NCBI GenBank assembly: GCA_934486705.1
Contig: CAKSQS010000010.1
Location: 1-64,000, forward strand
Direction: 5' to 3'
Length of the DNA: 64,000 nucleotides
DNA from: an uncultured Eubacteriales bacterium
GTDB taxonomy: Bacteria; Bacillota; Clostridia; Oscillospirales; Acutalibacteraceae
The notes below the pieces were generated by a model. It was not told the DNA's origin. It made no database searches and saw only the letters and a list, made by a program, of their open reading frames with translations. Position numbers and translations under genes: made by a program. Below are positions 32,384 through 41,428 of this stretch, in pieces (within the stretch, counting starts at the first letter, position 1; every line of letters starts with the position of its first letter).

Positions 32384-33490
32384 ATGAAAAAGACAATTGC
32401 TTTAATAATAACGCTTGTAATTACACTCTCCGCCGCACTTACGGGCTGCGGATACAAATATAAGGAACTTAACCTCCGCGCAAAATTCGACCAAAGTCTT
32501 AAGGGGACTACCCTTACGGTTTACAACTGGGGCGAATATATTTCGGACGGCGAGGATGATTCCATGGACGTTAACAAGGAATTTGAAAAGCTTACCGGAA
32601 TCAAAGTTAAATACTTAAATTATGTAAGCAACGAGACTATGTATTCTCAAATTAAAAGCGCGGGCGTCAGCTATGATATAATAATCCCCTCGGACTATAT
32701 GATTGAACGCCTTAAAAACGAGGATATGCTGCAAAAAATAGATACCTCCAAAATATCAAACTACGACCTTATTGATTCTAAGTACAAAGGGCTTTTCTTT
32801 GATGAAAAGGATGAATACAGCGTTCCCTACAATGTGGGTATGGTTGGTATCGTTTATAACGAAAAGCTTACGGGAGCGGATATTAAGCACTCATGGAACG
32901 TGCTGTGGGATGAAAAATATAAGGATATGGCGCTTAATTTTGATAACCCGCGCGACGCGTTTATGACCGCGCAGATGATTTTGGGGCAGGACCTCAACAC
33001 CACGAACAAAGCGGATTGGGACGCTGCCGCCGAGCTGCTTAAAAAGGGCAAAGGCAATCTTCAGGACTATGTTATGGACGAGGTTTTCAGCAAAATGGAA
33101 ACGGGCGAAGCGTCGGTTGCCCCCTACTATGCGGGCGACTGCCTTACCATGATGGATGTTAATAAAGACCTTAAATTCTTCTACCCCGAAGAGGGTACGA
33201 ATATTTTTGTGGATTCAATTTGTATCCCGAAAAACGCCAAAAACGTTGAGGCGGCGCTTATGTATATAAACTTCCTGCTTGAACCCGACGTTGCAACGGC
33301 TAACGCCGAATATTTAGGCTATGCATCTCCCAACACCGCAGTTGTAAATAATAAGGACTACTGCTATTATCAGAACGAGATACTCTATCCTGCCGAGACT
33401 GCTATGCCAAAGGTGCAATATTACCACGATATTGATACCGACACCAGAACCTACTACGAAAAGCTCTGGAGCGAGGTTAAGCTGCACTGA
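32384..33490 (+). CDS. potD: Polyamine-binding lipoprotein PotD
   Basis: A 368-residue extracellular lipoprotein with a signal and lipobox 'LTGC' (Cys about 22). 'TLTVYNWGEYISDG' at the mature N terminus, 'FEKLTGIKVKYLNYVSNETMYSQI' and 'YDIIIPSDYMIERL' are typical of PotD/PotF. It begins four bases after the potC stop with AAAGGATTTAG upstream and ends before a strong terminator. It captures spermidine or putrescine for PotBC. Confidence 0.92.
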   Translation: MKKTIALIITLVITLSAALTGCGYKYKELNLRAKFDQSLKGTTLTVYNWGEYISDGEDDSMDVNKEFEKLTGIKVKYLNYVSNETMYSQIKSAGVSYDIIIPSDYMIERLKNEDMLQKIDTSKISNYDLIDSKYKGLFFDEKDEYSVPYNVGMVGIVYNEKLTGADIKHSWNVLWDEKYKDMALNFDNPRDAFMTAQMILGQDLNTTNKADWDAAAELLKKGKGNLQDYVMDEVFSKMETGEASVAPYYAGDCLTMMDVNKDLKFFYPEEGTNIFVDSICIPKNAKNVEAALMYINFLLEPDVATANAEYLGYASPNTAVVNNKDYCYYQNEILYPAETAMPKVQYYHDIDTDTRTYYEKLWSEVKLH

Positions 33491-33518
33491 TTACAGCGCA
33501 AAATAATTAAGCAAAAAA

Positions 33519-33556
33519 TGCTCACTATTTGCAAAGCAGATAGTGAGCACTTTTTC
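33519..33556 (+). terminator. Rho-independent terminator of potABCD
   Basis: TGCTCACTAT (33519-33528) pairs with ATAGTGAGCA (33540-33549), followed by a CTTTTTCTTTTC tract. Also lies just before the stop of the leftward esterase gene and may serve both directions. Confidence 0.85.
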
Positions 33557-33559
33557 TTT

Positions 33560-34921
33560 TCAATAATTTCTTAATTCCTCCAGGTAATCGGTCACAGAGC
33601 TTGCAAAAACAAATTCCTCACAGCTCGGCTCTGACCCGGGTATAAAGGTGTAAAGCTTTTTTCCGTAATAATAAACGGTAAATTCCTTGCCGTTATTTTT
33701 CTCATATGCCTCTTGCAGAATATCATAAACGCTGTTATTAAGCGACGCTACTATACTGTAACCGCCGTCGTCTGATGATTCCAACATATAAGAGTCAATA
33801 TCCTTTTCACTGAAAATTTCGATATTTTGCGGAGAAACAAGCTTTATTTTTTCCTTATAGGTATAGCTGTCGTCACCCGCGCGGGCTTTGGTTTTCGTCT
33901 GCGAAAACATCCAGCAGAACATATCGCGGTCGGAGTAAGCCGCGTCCCAGGCATTATGCCCCACACCGTAAAGCCTTTTATAATCTACCATCTTCCCGCC
34001 TGCATTTAAAATCGCGTTATACATCTCATCCGAGGCACCGCAGCCTATTGTGGTATCAGCCGTACCGTGGTATATTTTTATCGGAATACCTGTCAGGTTA
34101 TACGCCGAATAGGAATTGCCTATACCGCACACCGGAACTGCCGCCGCAAATTGCTCGGGGTATCTGTCTATAAGCGCCCATGTGGCTATTCCGCCCATTG
34201 AAAGCCCTGTTATATATATTCTGTCGGGGTCTCCCCCGTATTCGCCTTTAACGCTTTCCAAAAGCCGCCATGCAGCGCCGAGCCAGCCGTTTTCATCACC
34301 ATAGCCTTCATCGAGGCTCCACCAGCCGTTAGTGGGACATTGCGGCGCTAATATTATGCTGCCCGATATAATATCACCCGCAGCGTTGAACATACCCTTG
34401 AAATTACGGATTTGCGCGAAGTTATCAGCCCCGCGCTCTCCTGCGCCGTGCAAAAGGAACAGAATCGGCATTTTCTTGCCTTTTTGGATATTTTTCGGTA
34501 TATAAATTCTGTATGGCAGGGTTTTTCCGCTTTTGCTGTCAAAAAACTCTTTTTCCGCAAGGTCGGTGCTGCTGCATATTGTTTCCTTAGCCGGCTTGAA
34601 AAGGTTTGTCACCTTTTCAGGGCGTACCGACTTCACAGCCGCGCTGCTTTGCTGTGACGCTTTTGCTGAGGCAGCCTGCTCCCCCTGCTTTTTTTGAGAT
34701 GACTGAACCCTTGAGGCAGACGGCTGACTGCTTTCCTCCGCGGTACTTTCCGCAACGGTGCTGTCCGCCTTGCTTACCTGCCTGCCGGATACCGTATCGT
34801 TCTTTTTTACGCTGACGTGTGAGGTGTTTCTGAAATATTTCGGTAAAAGAAATATCGCCCCCAGCGATAATGAAACCGAAACCAAAGCCGCAACAGAAAT
34901 AATTATAATCCTCTTTATCAT
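33560..34921 (-). CDS. Membrane-anchored carbohydrate esterase-like alpha/beta hydrolase
   Basis: A 453-residue protein: N-terminal membrane anchor (1-25), a 75-residue Ser/Gln-rich linker, an alpha/beta hydrolase domain (about 120-335) with 'LLHGAGERGADN' oxyanion region, Ser241 in 'ITGLSMGGIATW', Asp289 in 'GTADTTIG' and His322 in 'GVGHNAWD'. This is the LpqC/acetyl-xylan or feruloyl esterase class of the PHB-depolymerase type. The last 105 residues ('KIKLVSPQNIEIFSEKDI', 'DGGYSIVASLNNSVYDIL', 'VYYYGKKLYTFIPG') resemble the SecDF P1 head subdomain. It may remove acyl groups from extracellular glycans. Confidence 0.78.
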   Translation of the reverse strand: MIKRIIIISVAALVSVSLSLGAIFLLPKYFRNTSHVSVKKNDTVSGRQVSKADSTVAESTAEESSQPSASRVQSSQKKQGEQAASAKASQQSSAAVKSVRPEKVTNLFKPAKETICSSTDLAEKEFFDSKSGKTLPYRIYIPKNIQKGKKMPILFLLHGAGERGADNFAQIRNFKGMFNAAGDIISGSIILAPQCPTNGWWSLDEGYGDENGWLGAAWRLLESVKGEYGGDPDRIYITGLSMGGIATWALIDRYPEQFAAAVPVCGIGNSYSAYNLTGIPIKIYHGTADTTIGCGASDEMYNAILNAGGKMVDYKRLYGVGHNAWDAAYSDRDMFCWMFSQTKTKARAGDDSYTYKEKIKLVSPQNIEIFSEKDIDSYMLESSDDGGYSIVASLNNSVYDILQEAYEKNNGKEFTVYYYGKKLYTFIPGSEPSCEEFVFASSVTDYLEELRNY

Positions 34922-34988
34922 AAAGCTCCCTCCTTAAAATAATTATACACAATTTTTACATTTTTTCAACAAAAATATTAAACAAAAA

Positions 34989-35048
34989 TCCACCTTCCCT
35001 GTGTAAGTGGGAGGTGGATTTACATTCTATAAAGACGGAGGGGTTATT
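34989..35048. repeat. Dispersed repeat type II, degenerate copy
   Basis: CCACCTTCCCTGTGTAAGTGG, GAGGTGG, a short spacer and GACGGAGGGGTTATTAG. It lies between the esterase and metI genes. The core is the type II unit, with several substitutions. Confidence 0.7.
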
Positions 35049-35086
35049 AGAAAAGCAAAACGCAGCAAAAAACTTAAATACCCAAA

Positions 35087-35788
35087 TCAAGCCTTAATTC
35101 TTTTATCACAGCGGGTTGCAAGGCGTGTGCCTATGCTTTGGAAAAGCTGTACTAACACTATAAGAAACACAACGGCAAAAATCATTACAAGATATTTATA
35201 CCTGTAATAGCCGTAGTTAATGGCTATTTTGCCGAGTCCGCCGCCGCCGATAATACCGCTCATTGCAGAGTACCCGAGAACGGTTGTTATTGCAAGCGTG
35301 GCGTCTGATATAAGCGAGGGTACGCTTTCGGGTATCATAACCTTTACAATTATCTGAAACGGTGATGCGCCCATACTCTGCGCAGTTTCAATAATATTCG
35401 GGTTAATCTCCCTCATACTGCTTTCCACAAGGCGCGCGATAAACGGAAAAGCCGCAATAACAAGCGGTACTACCGTAGCGGGCGTGCCTACCACCGTGCC
35501 CACTATAAGGCGGGTAAGCGGGAAAACCATTATCATAAGTATAAGAAACGGCACAGAGCGCAAAAGGTTGATTAAAACATTTAAAAAATGCAAAATGCAC
35601 TTGGGCACGCGCAGAATTTTTCCGTTTTCCCCCGCCACAAGCAATATGCCGAGCGGCAAGCCGATAACCGCCGCAAAAAACGTGGAAAGTACAGTTACAT
35701 ACACGGTTTCCCAAATGGCAAGCGGGAACTGATTTTTAAGTATATCCATAGCTGTTGTAAATTCTTCGGACGCGAAAAAGCTGCTCAT
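35087..35788 (-). CDS. metI: Methionine ABC transporter permease MetI
   Basis: A 233-residue permease with five membrane segments and the coupling motif 'ETAQSMGASPFQIIVKVMIPESVPSL' (about 140-165, shown in part as SMGASPFQIIVKVMIPE). 'SVPFLILMIMVFPLTRLIVGT' is a MetI signature. It abuts metN, whose stop overlaps the start. The D-methionine/L-methionine uptake system completes with metN and metQ. Confidence 0.92.
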   Translation of the reverse strand: MSSFFASEEFTTAMDILKNQFPLAIWETVYVTVLSTFFAAVIGLPLGILLVAGENGKILRVPKCILHFLNVLINLLRSVPFLILMIMVFPLTRLIVGTVVGTPATVVPLVIAAFPFIARLVESSMREINPNIIETAQSMGASPFQIIVKVMIPESVPSLISDATLAITTVLGYSAMSGIIGGGGLGKIAINYGYYRYKYLVMIFAVVFLIVLVQLFQSIGTRLATRCDKRIKA

Positions 35789-36792
35789 TACTGCTTTACC
35801 TCCTCTACAAATATATCGGGTATGCTGCCGAGGTAATCAAGCGCCTTTTGCGTTTGCTCCTTGCCGCCCGAAATACCTAACAGCATATTGCCGTATGCCT
35901 TATCGCCTATGCTGCGGGTAGATGCCGAAAGAATACTTGCGGCAATATTTTCTTCCATAGCCATTTTCGCTATAAGCGGCGTTTCGGTGGCGTTTGCACC
36001 GTTGAACACAACGCGTATAACCGCGCCGTCCTCCCCGCTCATAACCGGGTTTTGGTAGCCCTCGGGGTAAACCAAGCGCTTTGCCGCCTCGGATTTGGGT
36101 GACGAGAAAACATCGCTCACCGCGCCCTCTTCGGCAACCACACCGCCGTCAAGTATGGCAACGCGGGTGCATATCTGCTCAACAACGCTCATCTGGTGGG
36201 TTATTATAATAACGGTAATGCCTAATCTGTCGTGAATATCGCGGATAAGCGAAAGTATGGATTGCGTGGTTTGCGGGTCAAGCGCGCTTGTAGCCTCATC
36301 GCAAAGCAGGATTTTAGGGTGTGTTGCAAGCGCGCGGGCAATGGCTACGCGCTGCTGCTGACCGCCGGATAACTGCGCGGGGTAGCTTTTAAACTTATCC
36401 CCCAACCCTACAAGCTCCAAAAGCTCGGCGGCGCGCTTTTCCGCGTCCGCTTTTTTTACGCCTGCCAATTCAAGCGGAAAGCACACATTTTTAAGGCAAT
36501 TTCGCTGCATAAGCAGGTTAAAGCCCTGAAATATCATTGTAATATCTCTGCGCTTTTCCCTGAGTTCCTTTTGCGATAATTCGGTCATACTTTTGCCGTC
36601 TATCAAAATATCGCCGCTTGTGGGACGTTCAAGCATATTTATGCAGCGCACAAGCGTGCTTTTTCCCGCGCCGCTCATGCCTATAATGCCGTAAATTTCG
36701 CCGTCGGGTATTGTCAGCGAGATATCTTTCAGCGCATCAACCGTGCCGCCCGATACGCCGAAGGTTTTGGAAAGGTGTTTTATTTCTATCAT
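35788..36792 (-). CDS. metN: Methionine ABC transporter ATPase MetN
   Basis: A 334-residue ABC ATPase: 'GMSGAGKSTLVRCIN' Walker A, '[14 protein letters not shown]' signature, 'ILLCDEATSALDP' Walker B, and a C-terminal ACT/NIL regulatory domain (about 250-334, 'GANATETPLIAKMAMEENIAASIL') that binds methionine to shut the pump. Overlaps metI by one base. Order Q-N-I transcription is leftward. Confidence 0.94.
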   Translation of the reverse strand: MIEIKHLSKTFGVSGGTVDALKDISLTIPDGEIYGIIGMSGAGKSTLVRCINMLERPTSGDILIDGKSMTELSQKELREKRRDITMIFQGFNLLMQRNCLKNVCFPLELAGVKKADAEKRAAELLELVGLGDKFKSYPAQLSGGQQQRVAIARALATHPKILLCDEATSALDPQTTQSILSLIRDIHDRLGITVIIITHQMSVVEQICTRVAILDGGVVAEEGAVSDVFSSPKSEAAKRLVYPEGYQNPVMSGEDGAVIRVVFNGANATETPLIAKMAMEENIAASILSASTRSIGDKAYGNMLLGISGGKEQTQKALDYLGSIPDIFVEEVKQ

Positions 36793-36866
36793 TGTTTTCT
36801 CCGTTTATATAACACAACTGTAACGCCGACCGCGTTTGCGGACAGCGTTACAGTAAATTTTATCTG

Positions 36867-37718
36867 TTATTTTTCAATTGCGTCAAGGCTTGACTGCTTG
36901 CCGCCGTAAAGACCCATAGGCTCAACGTGGATAGCCGCAACCGAAACCACCTTTGTGCCGTTTTCTTTATTGAAGTTTTCAAGGTAAGGCAGGTGCTGGA
37001 AGTAGTTTGCGTCAATTTCGCCGCTGTCAACAACGTTATTCGGCTGAACGTAATCGGTAAATTCCTTAACATCAAGCGTTATATTCTTTTTCTCAAGAAT
37101 TTTCTTGGCAACCGCAAGTATCTCTGCGTGGGGTGTGGGAGAAGCCGCAACCGTAATCTTAGTGCCGGAAAGCTTAGCATAATCTACCGATGAATCGTAG
37201 CCGTCGCCGGGGTTTTCAACAACGCTTACAACCGAGCCGTTATATTTATCGGCAATGAAATCGGCAACCTCTTTGCTTTCAAGCGCAGCTTTGAGCGCCT
37301 TTATAGCGTCGGTGTTTTCCTTGCCCTCTTTAACAGCTAAAATGTTGCTGTAAGCCGAGGATGAGCCCTCAATCGCAAGCGAATCCTTTACGGGGTTAAG
37401 GTCAGCCTCAATCGCGTAGTTGGAATTGATAACCGCATAGTCAACGTCTTTAAGCGCGTTGGGCAGCTGTGCCGCCTCAATTTCCTGGAACTTGATGTTG
37501 TGGGGGTTTTCGGCAATATCGTTTACCGTGGCGGTAATTGTTGCACCGTCTTTAAGCTTAATGTAGCCTTTTGATTCCAAAAGCAGGAGTGCGCGCGCCT
37601 CGTTTGTTGCGTCGTTCGGTACTGCTATGGTAACCGAGCCGCTGTCCTTACCGCCGCAGCCCGCAAAGGCTGTAACCAACAGTGCCGCCGTTAATAATAC
37701 TGCAAATATCTTTTTCAT
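36867..37718 (-). CDS. metQ: Methionine-binding lipoprotein MetQ
   Basis: A 283-residue extracellular lipoprotein with lipobox 'AFAGC' (Cys about 21). 'SGSVTIAVPNDATNEARALLLLESKGYIKL' (about 26-55, shown in part as VTIAVPNDATNEARAL) and 'AENPHNIKFQEIEAAQLP' are NlpA/MetQ signatures. ATG 37718 has AAGG upstream and begins about 145 bases after the promoter at 37899. The upstream leader holds a short ORF (37783-37866). Confidence 0.93.
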   Translation of the reverse strand: MKKIFAVLLTAALLVTAFAGCGGKDSGSVTIAVPNDATNEARALLLLESKGYIKLKDGATITATVNDIAENPHNIKFQEIEAAQLPNALKDVDYAVINSNYAIEADLNPVKDSLAIEGSSSAYSNILAVKEGKENTDAIKALKAALESKEVADFIADKYNGSVVSVVENPGDGYDSSVDYAKLSGTKITVAASPTPHAEILAVAKKILEKKNITLDVKEFTDYVQPNNVVDSGEIDANYFQHLPYLENFNKENGTKVVSVAAIHVEPMGLYGGKQSSLDAIEK

Positions 37719-37782
37719 TTTAAATCTACCTTTCAAATTCTTTTTTTATATTTATTACAGTGCCGCAGATGAATTGAAAAAT

Positions 37783-37866
37783 TCACATTCGGAAATCCGT
37801 ACATCGGGTTGCCGCAGCGCTTTTTGCCCGCGATATTAACCCATATCCGCATTTTGTTTTTATCAC
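37783..37866 (-). CDS. Short leader peptide upstream of metQ (27 aa)
   Basis: A 27-codon ORF starting with GTG and preceded by AAAAAGGAG at proper spacing. It encodes 'MIKTKCGYGLISRAKSAAAT' and then ends in 'RCTDFRM'. Arg and Cys codons cluster in the last third and the final sense codon is Met (ATG TGA). Its position between a promoter and metQ, with an inverted repeat directly after the stop (ATGTGAATT/AATTCAT), suits attenuation or translational sensing of amino-acid supply. Existence is supported by start, ribosome binding site and promoter; the mechanism is inferred. Confidence 0.55.
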   Translation of the reverse strand: MIKTKCGYGLISRAKSAAATRCTDFRM

Positions 37867-37898
37867 GGTTTTCAGCTCCTTTTTGTTTCGTTGATGTT

Positions 37899-37928
37899 AG
37901 TATACTACAAAATTTTTGTTTTGTCCAA
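37899..37928 (-). promoter_or_regulatory. Promoter of the metQ leader and metQNI
   Basis: On the minus strand TTGGAC, 18 bases, TATACT. The transcript starts near 37890, a few bases before the leader-peptide ribosome binding site. No SAM riboswitch-like sequence follows it in this leader. Confidence 0.7.
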
Positions 37929-38000
37929 TATCCTATAAAAATAGTGAGTTATAGATTAAAACTATAACTCAGAGCAGTTTGTCGATAGACTATAAATTTT

Positions 38001-38311
38001 ATTTTTGCGGCGTTCACGCCGCATTTTTTGTTTTTCCGCTGACATGCGCGGCGGAAAAACACCTTGTAAGCGAAAAACCGCCAAACAAGCGGTTTTTCAA
38101 GGGCACCGGGGTGGTATTGGCGGAGCATAACAACCGACTGCCGCCTGTGGCGGATTAAAGGAGGGCGTTATGGCGCCGCGGTCAAAGAAAATTCGCGCTC
38201 CAAGCGATTATTTTCTTTGGGCACCGCAAGAGTAGGGAGTGCAGTCAAAAATCTTTGATTTTTGCGAGCGGCATTCCCGTCCAAAAGCGTGTCGAATTTT
38301 TTAGACACGCT
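38001..38311. repeat. Dispersed repeat type III, copy B
   Basis: Same ordered motifs as 14816-15017: GCGGCGTTCACGCCGC, CGCTGACATGCGCGGCG, CACCTTGTAAGCGAAAAA, GGGGTGGTATTGGCGG, GTGCAGTCAAAAATCT and a final AGCGTGTCGA/AGACACGCT hairpin. It differs by a roughly 113-base block (about 38124-38236) not present in copy A. It fills most of the 0.4-kb gap between the LysR gene and the metQ promoter. Confidence 0.85.
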
Positions 38312-38332
38312 CAACTATAGCTCACTGGGTGT

Positions 38333-39256
38333 TTAAGAATTAAGATATTGTTTTATATTATCAATATACATATTGCCGATATTGCCGAGAAGTTGATTTT
38401 TTCTTGTAATATACCCTATTTCCATTGACTGGTCGTTTTCCTCGGTATCTGCGAAAGGCACGGCGCGGTATTCATCACCGTTCAGCTCCTCGCAGATTAT
38501 TCCCGAGCAAAGCGTAAAGCCGTTAAGCCCCACCATAAGGTTAAGCATTGTAGCGCGGTCGTTTGCCTTTATTGTTTGAGGAAATTCGTTTCCCACAAAA
38601 ATTTCTTCCGCAAGGTATAAGGAGCTGTCCGCCCCCTGCTCAAAGGAAAGGCACGGGTAATCATTAAGCTCCTCTGCGGTTATGCAGGCTCTGTTTGCCA
38701 GCGGATGATTCTTCCAAAGATACACAAAAACGCGGCAATCTATAAGGCGGTGAAATTCCAGCACGTTTGATTTAAGTATTTTATTTATAAAGTTTCGGTT
38801 AAAATCGCTTAAATAAATTATACCTATTTCACTTCTGAGCGTTCGCACATCTTCAATTACTTCTTTGGTTTTTGTTTCGCGAATAGCAAATTCATACTTT
38901 GCCGTGTCAAAATTTTTCACCGTTTCAACAAAGGCTTTAACCGCAAAGGAATAATGCTGCGTAGATACGCCGAACTTCTTTTTAAGTGTGCCGCCCGCAC
39001 CGTATTTTTCCGTCAGCTCTTCATATTGATGATACAATTGCCTTGCGTAGGTTATAAATTCCTGCCCGTCGCCCGTGAGGGATACTCCCCTGCCGCTGCG
39101 GTGAAAAATAATTATTCCAAGCTCGTTTTCAAGTTCTTTTACCACAGCCGTTAATGACGGCTGGGTAATGTAAAGCCGTTCCGCCGCCTTATTCATTGAG
39201 CCTGTTTCCGCTATTACTATTGCATAATGCAGCTGCTGTAATGTCATTAAAATCAC
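38333..39256 (-). CDS. LysR family transcriptional regulator
   Basis: A 307-residue regulator. N-terminal winged helix 'LQQLHYAIVIAETGSMNKAAERLYITQPSLTAVVKELENEL' (about 5-45, shown in part as SMNKAAERLYITQPSL), then a two-lobe co-inducer domain. It stands upstream of metQNI in the same direction, separated by repeat III, and by a terminator from the sugar genes on its other side. It could control methionine or sulfur genes, which is only a neighbourhood guess. Confidence 0.9.
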   Translation of the reverse strand: MILMTLQQLHYAIVIAETGSMNKAAERLYITQPSLTAVVKELENELGIIIFHRSGRGVSLTGDGQEFITYARQLYHQYEELTEKYGAGGTLKKKFGVSTQHYSFAVKAFVETVKNFDTAKYEFAIRETKTKEVIEDVRTLRSEIGIIYLSDFNRNFINKILKSNVLEFHRLIDCRVFVYLWKNHPLANRACITAEELNDYPCLSFEQGADSSLYLAEEIFVGNEFPQTIKANDRATMLNLMVGLNGFTLCSGIICEELNGDEYRAVPFADTEENDQSMEIGYITRKNQLLGNIGNMYIDNIKQYLNS

Positions 39257-39318
39257 CGTAGAATATTATACAATACCGCCGCCCGATTTACAAGAATTAA
39301 ATAAACCGATTTTTGCAC

Positions 39319-39357
39319 AAAAAAGCAGTCTCCCGTTTATTTGGGAGACTGTTTTTC
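39319..39357. terminator. Rho-independent terminator, two-way
   Basis: AAAAAGCAGTCTCCC pairs with GGGAGACTGTTTTT around a GTTTATTT loop. A and T tracts at both ends let it stop the leftward sugar operon and any rightward readthrough from the LysR side. Confidence 0.88.
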
Positions 39358-39368
39358 TTCAAACCGGA

Positions 39369-40184
39369 TTAAAAAATCGATTTTAAATATTTAATACTGG
39401 TTTCAGCGCATTCAAGCGGGGTTTTGCCCATGCTGGGCTGATCCTGCTCAACCACTACCCACTTGGCGTTAACTTCCTTGCAGGCTTCAAGTATTGCGGG
39501 GAAGTTCTGGAGACCCGAACCTACCGGACGGAATTCAAATGTACCCGAGGCTTCCTTTTTGCTGCTTTCATCGTTGCCGATAAGCGCATACATATTGCCG
39601 CCTTTAGTACCTGCGAAGTCCTTTAAATGAACAATTTCAATTCTGCCGTTGTACTTGCGTACAAAGTCAGCGGGATTTTCGCCGCCAACGTTTACCCAGC
39701 AGGTATCAAGCTGAGTTGACAAAAGCTCGGGAGAGATTGCCTTGTAGAGCAAATCAATCTTATACTCGCCGTCAACCTTTTCAAACTCAAAGTCATGGTT
39801 GTGGTAGCAGAGCTTCATACCGTATTTGTTTGCAAGCTCGCCGAACTTTTTAACATTCTCATAAAACTCGGCGTTTTTGTCGCCGCCTGCAAGGTATTCA
39901 GCGTTTATCCACGGAATAACGATATACTTACAGCCTATCTCGGCATAAGTTTTAAAGGTTTCGTCGCCTTTTTTCAGCTCGTCATACGGAACGTGTGCCG
40001 AAATGGGGGTAAGACCCGCATCTGCGCAGATATTTTTCACCTCTTCGGCGGTGTGACCGAAAAGACCCGCAAACTCAACGCCGTCATACCCGAAGGACTT
40101 AACCTTTTTAAGAGTGCCGGCAAAATCAGCCTCCATATCGTCTCTTACGGAATAAAGCTGTAAAGCAATAGGAAAATTATACAT
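39369..40184 (-). CDS. Sugar phosphate isomerase/epimerase family TIM barrel (A)
   Basis: A 271-residue AP-endonuclease-2/xylose-isomerase-like TIM barrel. 'PIALQLYSVRDDMEADFAGTLKKVKSFGYDGVEFAGLFG' (about 5-43, shown in part as ALQLYSVRDDMEADF and YDGVEFAGLFG), 'LCYHNHDFEFEK' and 'VEQDQPSMGK' carry metal ligands (E, H, D, E). Such enzymes isomerise or cleave keto sugars; the neighbours (Gfo/Idh/MocA, ThuA) point to a 3-keto-glycoside route. It is the last gene of the cluster and ends in a strong terminator. Confidence 0.82.
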   Translation of the reverse strand: MYNFPIALQLYSVRDDMEADFAGTLKKVKSFGYDGVEFAGLFGHTAEEVKNICADAGLTPISAHVPYDELKKGDETFKTYAEIGCKYIVIPWINAEYLAGGDKNAEFYENVKKFGELANKYGMKLCYHNHDFEFEKVDGEYKIDLLYKAISPELLSTQLDTCWVNVGGENPADFVRKYNGRIEIVHLKDFAGTKGGNMYALIGNDESSKKEASGTFEFRPVGSGLQNFPAILEACKEVNAKWVVVEQDQPSMGKTPLECAETSIKYLKSIF

Positions 40185-40229
40185 AACAATTACTCCTCAA
40201 TAAATTCAGATAATCGAAAATCGGTTTAA

Positions 40230-41384
40230 TTAAATCTCCGGAATGTTGATTTCTACTTCGTGGCCGCAGTCGCTTGAACGCTGAATACCGTCAAGTATAG
40301 CCTGGTTGTAAATAATCTGGCTTGTCGGAACTGGAGCTTCGCCGCCGGTGATAACCGCATTGAGGAAGGAGCGAATCTTGCGGTCAAATAGGTCGGTTGT
40401 AGCGGGCAAAAGCGGAATAACGGTCTCAACAGGCTCGCCTGCAACATCGTGATAAATGGTCATAGGCTTATTGAAAGAGCCGTTCCAGCAATCGGTTGAA
40501 GGAATACGAAGAGAGCCTTTAGTACCCATAATAATTGTATCTCCGGGAGTGTCAAGGTGCATATACCAAGCAATGCGGAAGTCGAGAATTATGCCGCCTT
40601 CAAGACGGATATAAGCCGACGCGAAATCATCAACGCTGAACTTCTTGGCGCACTCCGGCTTGCCTACCTGAGAATAAGCCTCGGGGGTAGTGCCGAAATA
40701 ATCGGTAGCAGTACCTGTAACGGTCAAGGGCTTCGGGTTACCGAGAGCGTTCATAACGAGGTCGATTGAGTAGCAGCCGATATCGCCGAGAGCGCCGAGG
40801 CCCGCCTTATCGTTCTCGATAAAGGTTTCGGACCAGCTTACCGGAATACCATGTCTGCGGCCGCCGCCTGTCTGAACATAGTAAATTCTGCCGAGCTCGC
40901 CCGACTGAACTATCTTCTTTATCATCTGCATATTAGCGTCAAAACGGGGCTGGAAGCCTACCGAAACGATTTTGCCGCTCTTCTTTTCAGCCTCGCGGAT
41001 AGCGATAGCCTCTTCAAGAGTAACCGTCATCGGTTTTTCAAGAAGAACCGGAAGACCGTGTTCAAGCGCGTAAATAGTGCATTCCGCATGGGTGCGGTTG
41101 TAGGTGCAAACGCTTACCGCGTCAAGGTTCATGGTATCAATCATTTCCTTGTAATCGGTAAATGCCTTAGCCTCAACCTCATGAGCCTCAAAAAACTTTT
41201 CAGCCTTACCCGGAACGAGGTCAGCACCGGCTACTACCTCAACATCGGGCTGCTTTTTATAGCTGTCGATGTGTGAGTTTGCAATGCCGCCCGTACCGAT
41301 TATACCGATACGCAGCTTGCGGTCGCTTTTAACCTCGCCCTGCTCGTTTTGATTGCTTGTGAAATTGTTCATGTCAAGTGCCAT
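40230..41384 (-). CDS. Gfo/Idh/MocA family oxidoreductase (C)
   Basis: A 384-residue NAD(P)-dependent oxidoreductase. 'RIGIIGTGGIANSHIDSYK' Rossmann fold (about 25-43), 'CTYNRTHAECTIYALEHGLPVLLEKPMTV' with the EKP catalytic-lysine motif (about 97-125), and 'LGDIGCYSIDLVMNALG' for the substrate-side H/D region. The N terminus has 'MALDMNNFTSNQNEQGEVKSDRK', an unusual 24-residue polar extension before the fold; the start codon (ATG) is well placed with GGAGGAATAAAAA upstream. It would oxidise or reduce a sugar or cyclitol with a bound coenzyme. Confidence 0.88.
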   Translation of the reverse strand: MALDMNNFTSNQNEQGEVKSDRKLRIGIIGTGGIANSHIDSYKKQPDVEVVAGADLVPGKAEKFFEAHEVEAKAFTDYKEMIDTMNLDAVSVCTYNRTHAECTIYALEHGLPVLLEKPMTVTLEEAIAIREAEKKSGKIVSVGFQPRFDANMQMIKKIVQSGELGRIYYVQTGGGRRHGIPVSWSETFIENDKAGLGALGDIGCYSIDLVMNALGNPKPLTVTGTATDYFGTTPEAYSQVGKPECAKKFSVDDFASAYIRLEGGIILDFRIAWYMHLDTPGDTIIMGTKGSLRIPSTDCWNGSFNKPMTIYHDVAGEPVETVIPLLPATTDLFDRKIRSFLNAVITGGEAPVPTSQIIYNQAILDGIQRSSDCGHEVEINIPEI

Positions 41385-41428
41385 TTTTTATTCCTCCAAA
41401 AAATGTTATATTCAGGCTTAAGCCGAAT

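Noticed and set aside
37729..37900. SAM (S-box) riboswitch before metQ
   Set aside because: No S-box core (such as the conserved GAGGGA/GGC elements) could be found; a leader peptide fits better.
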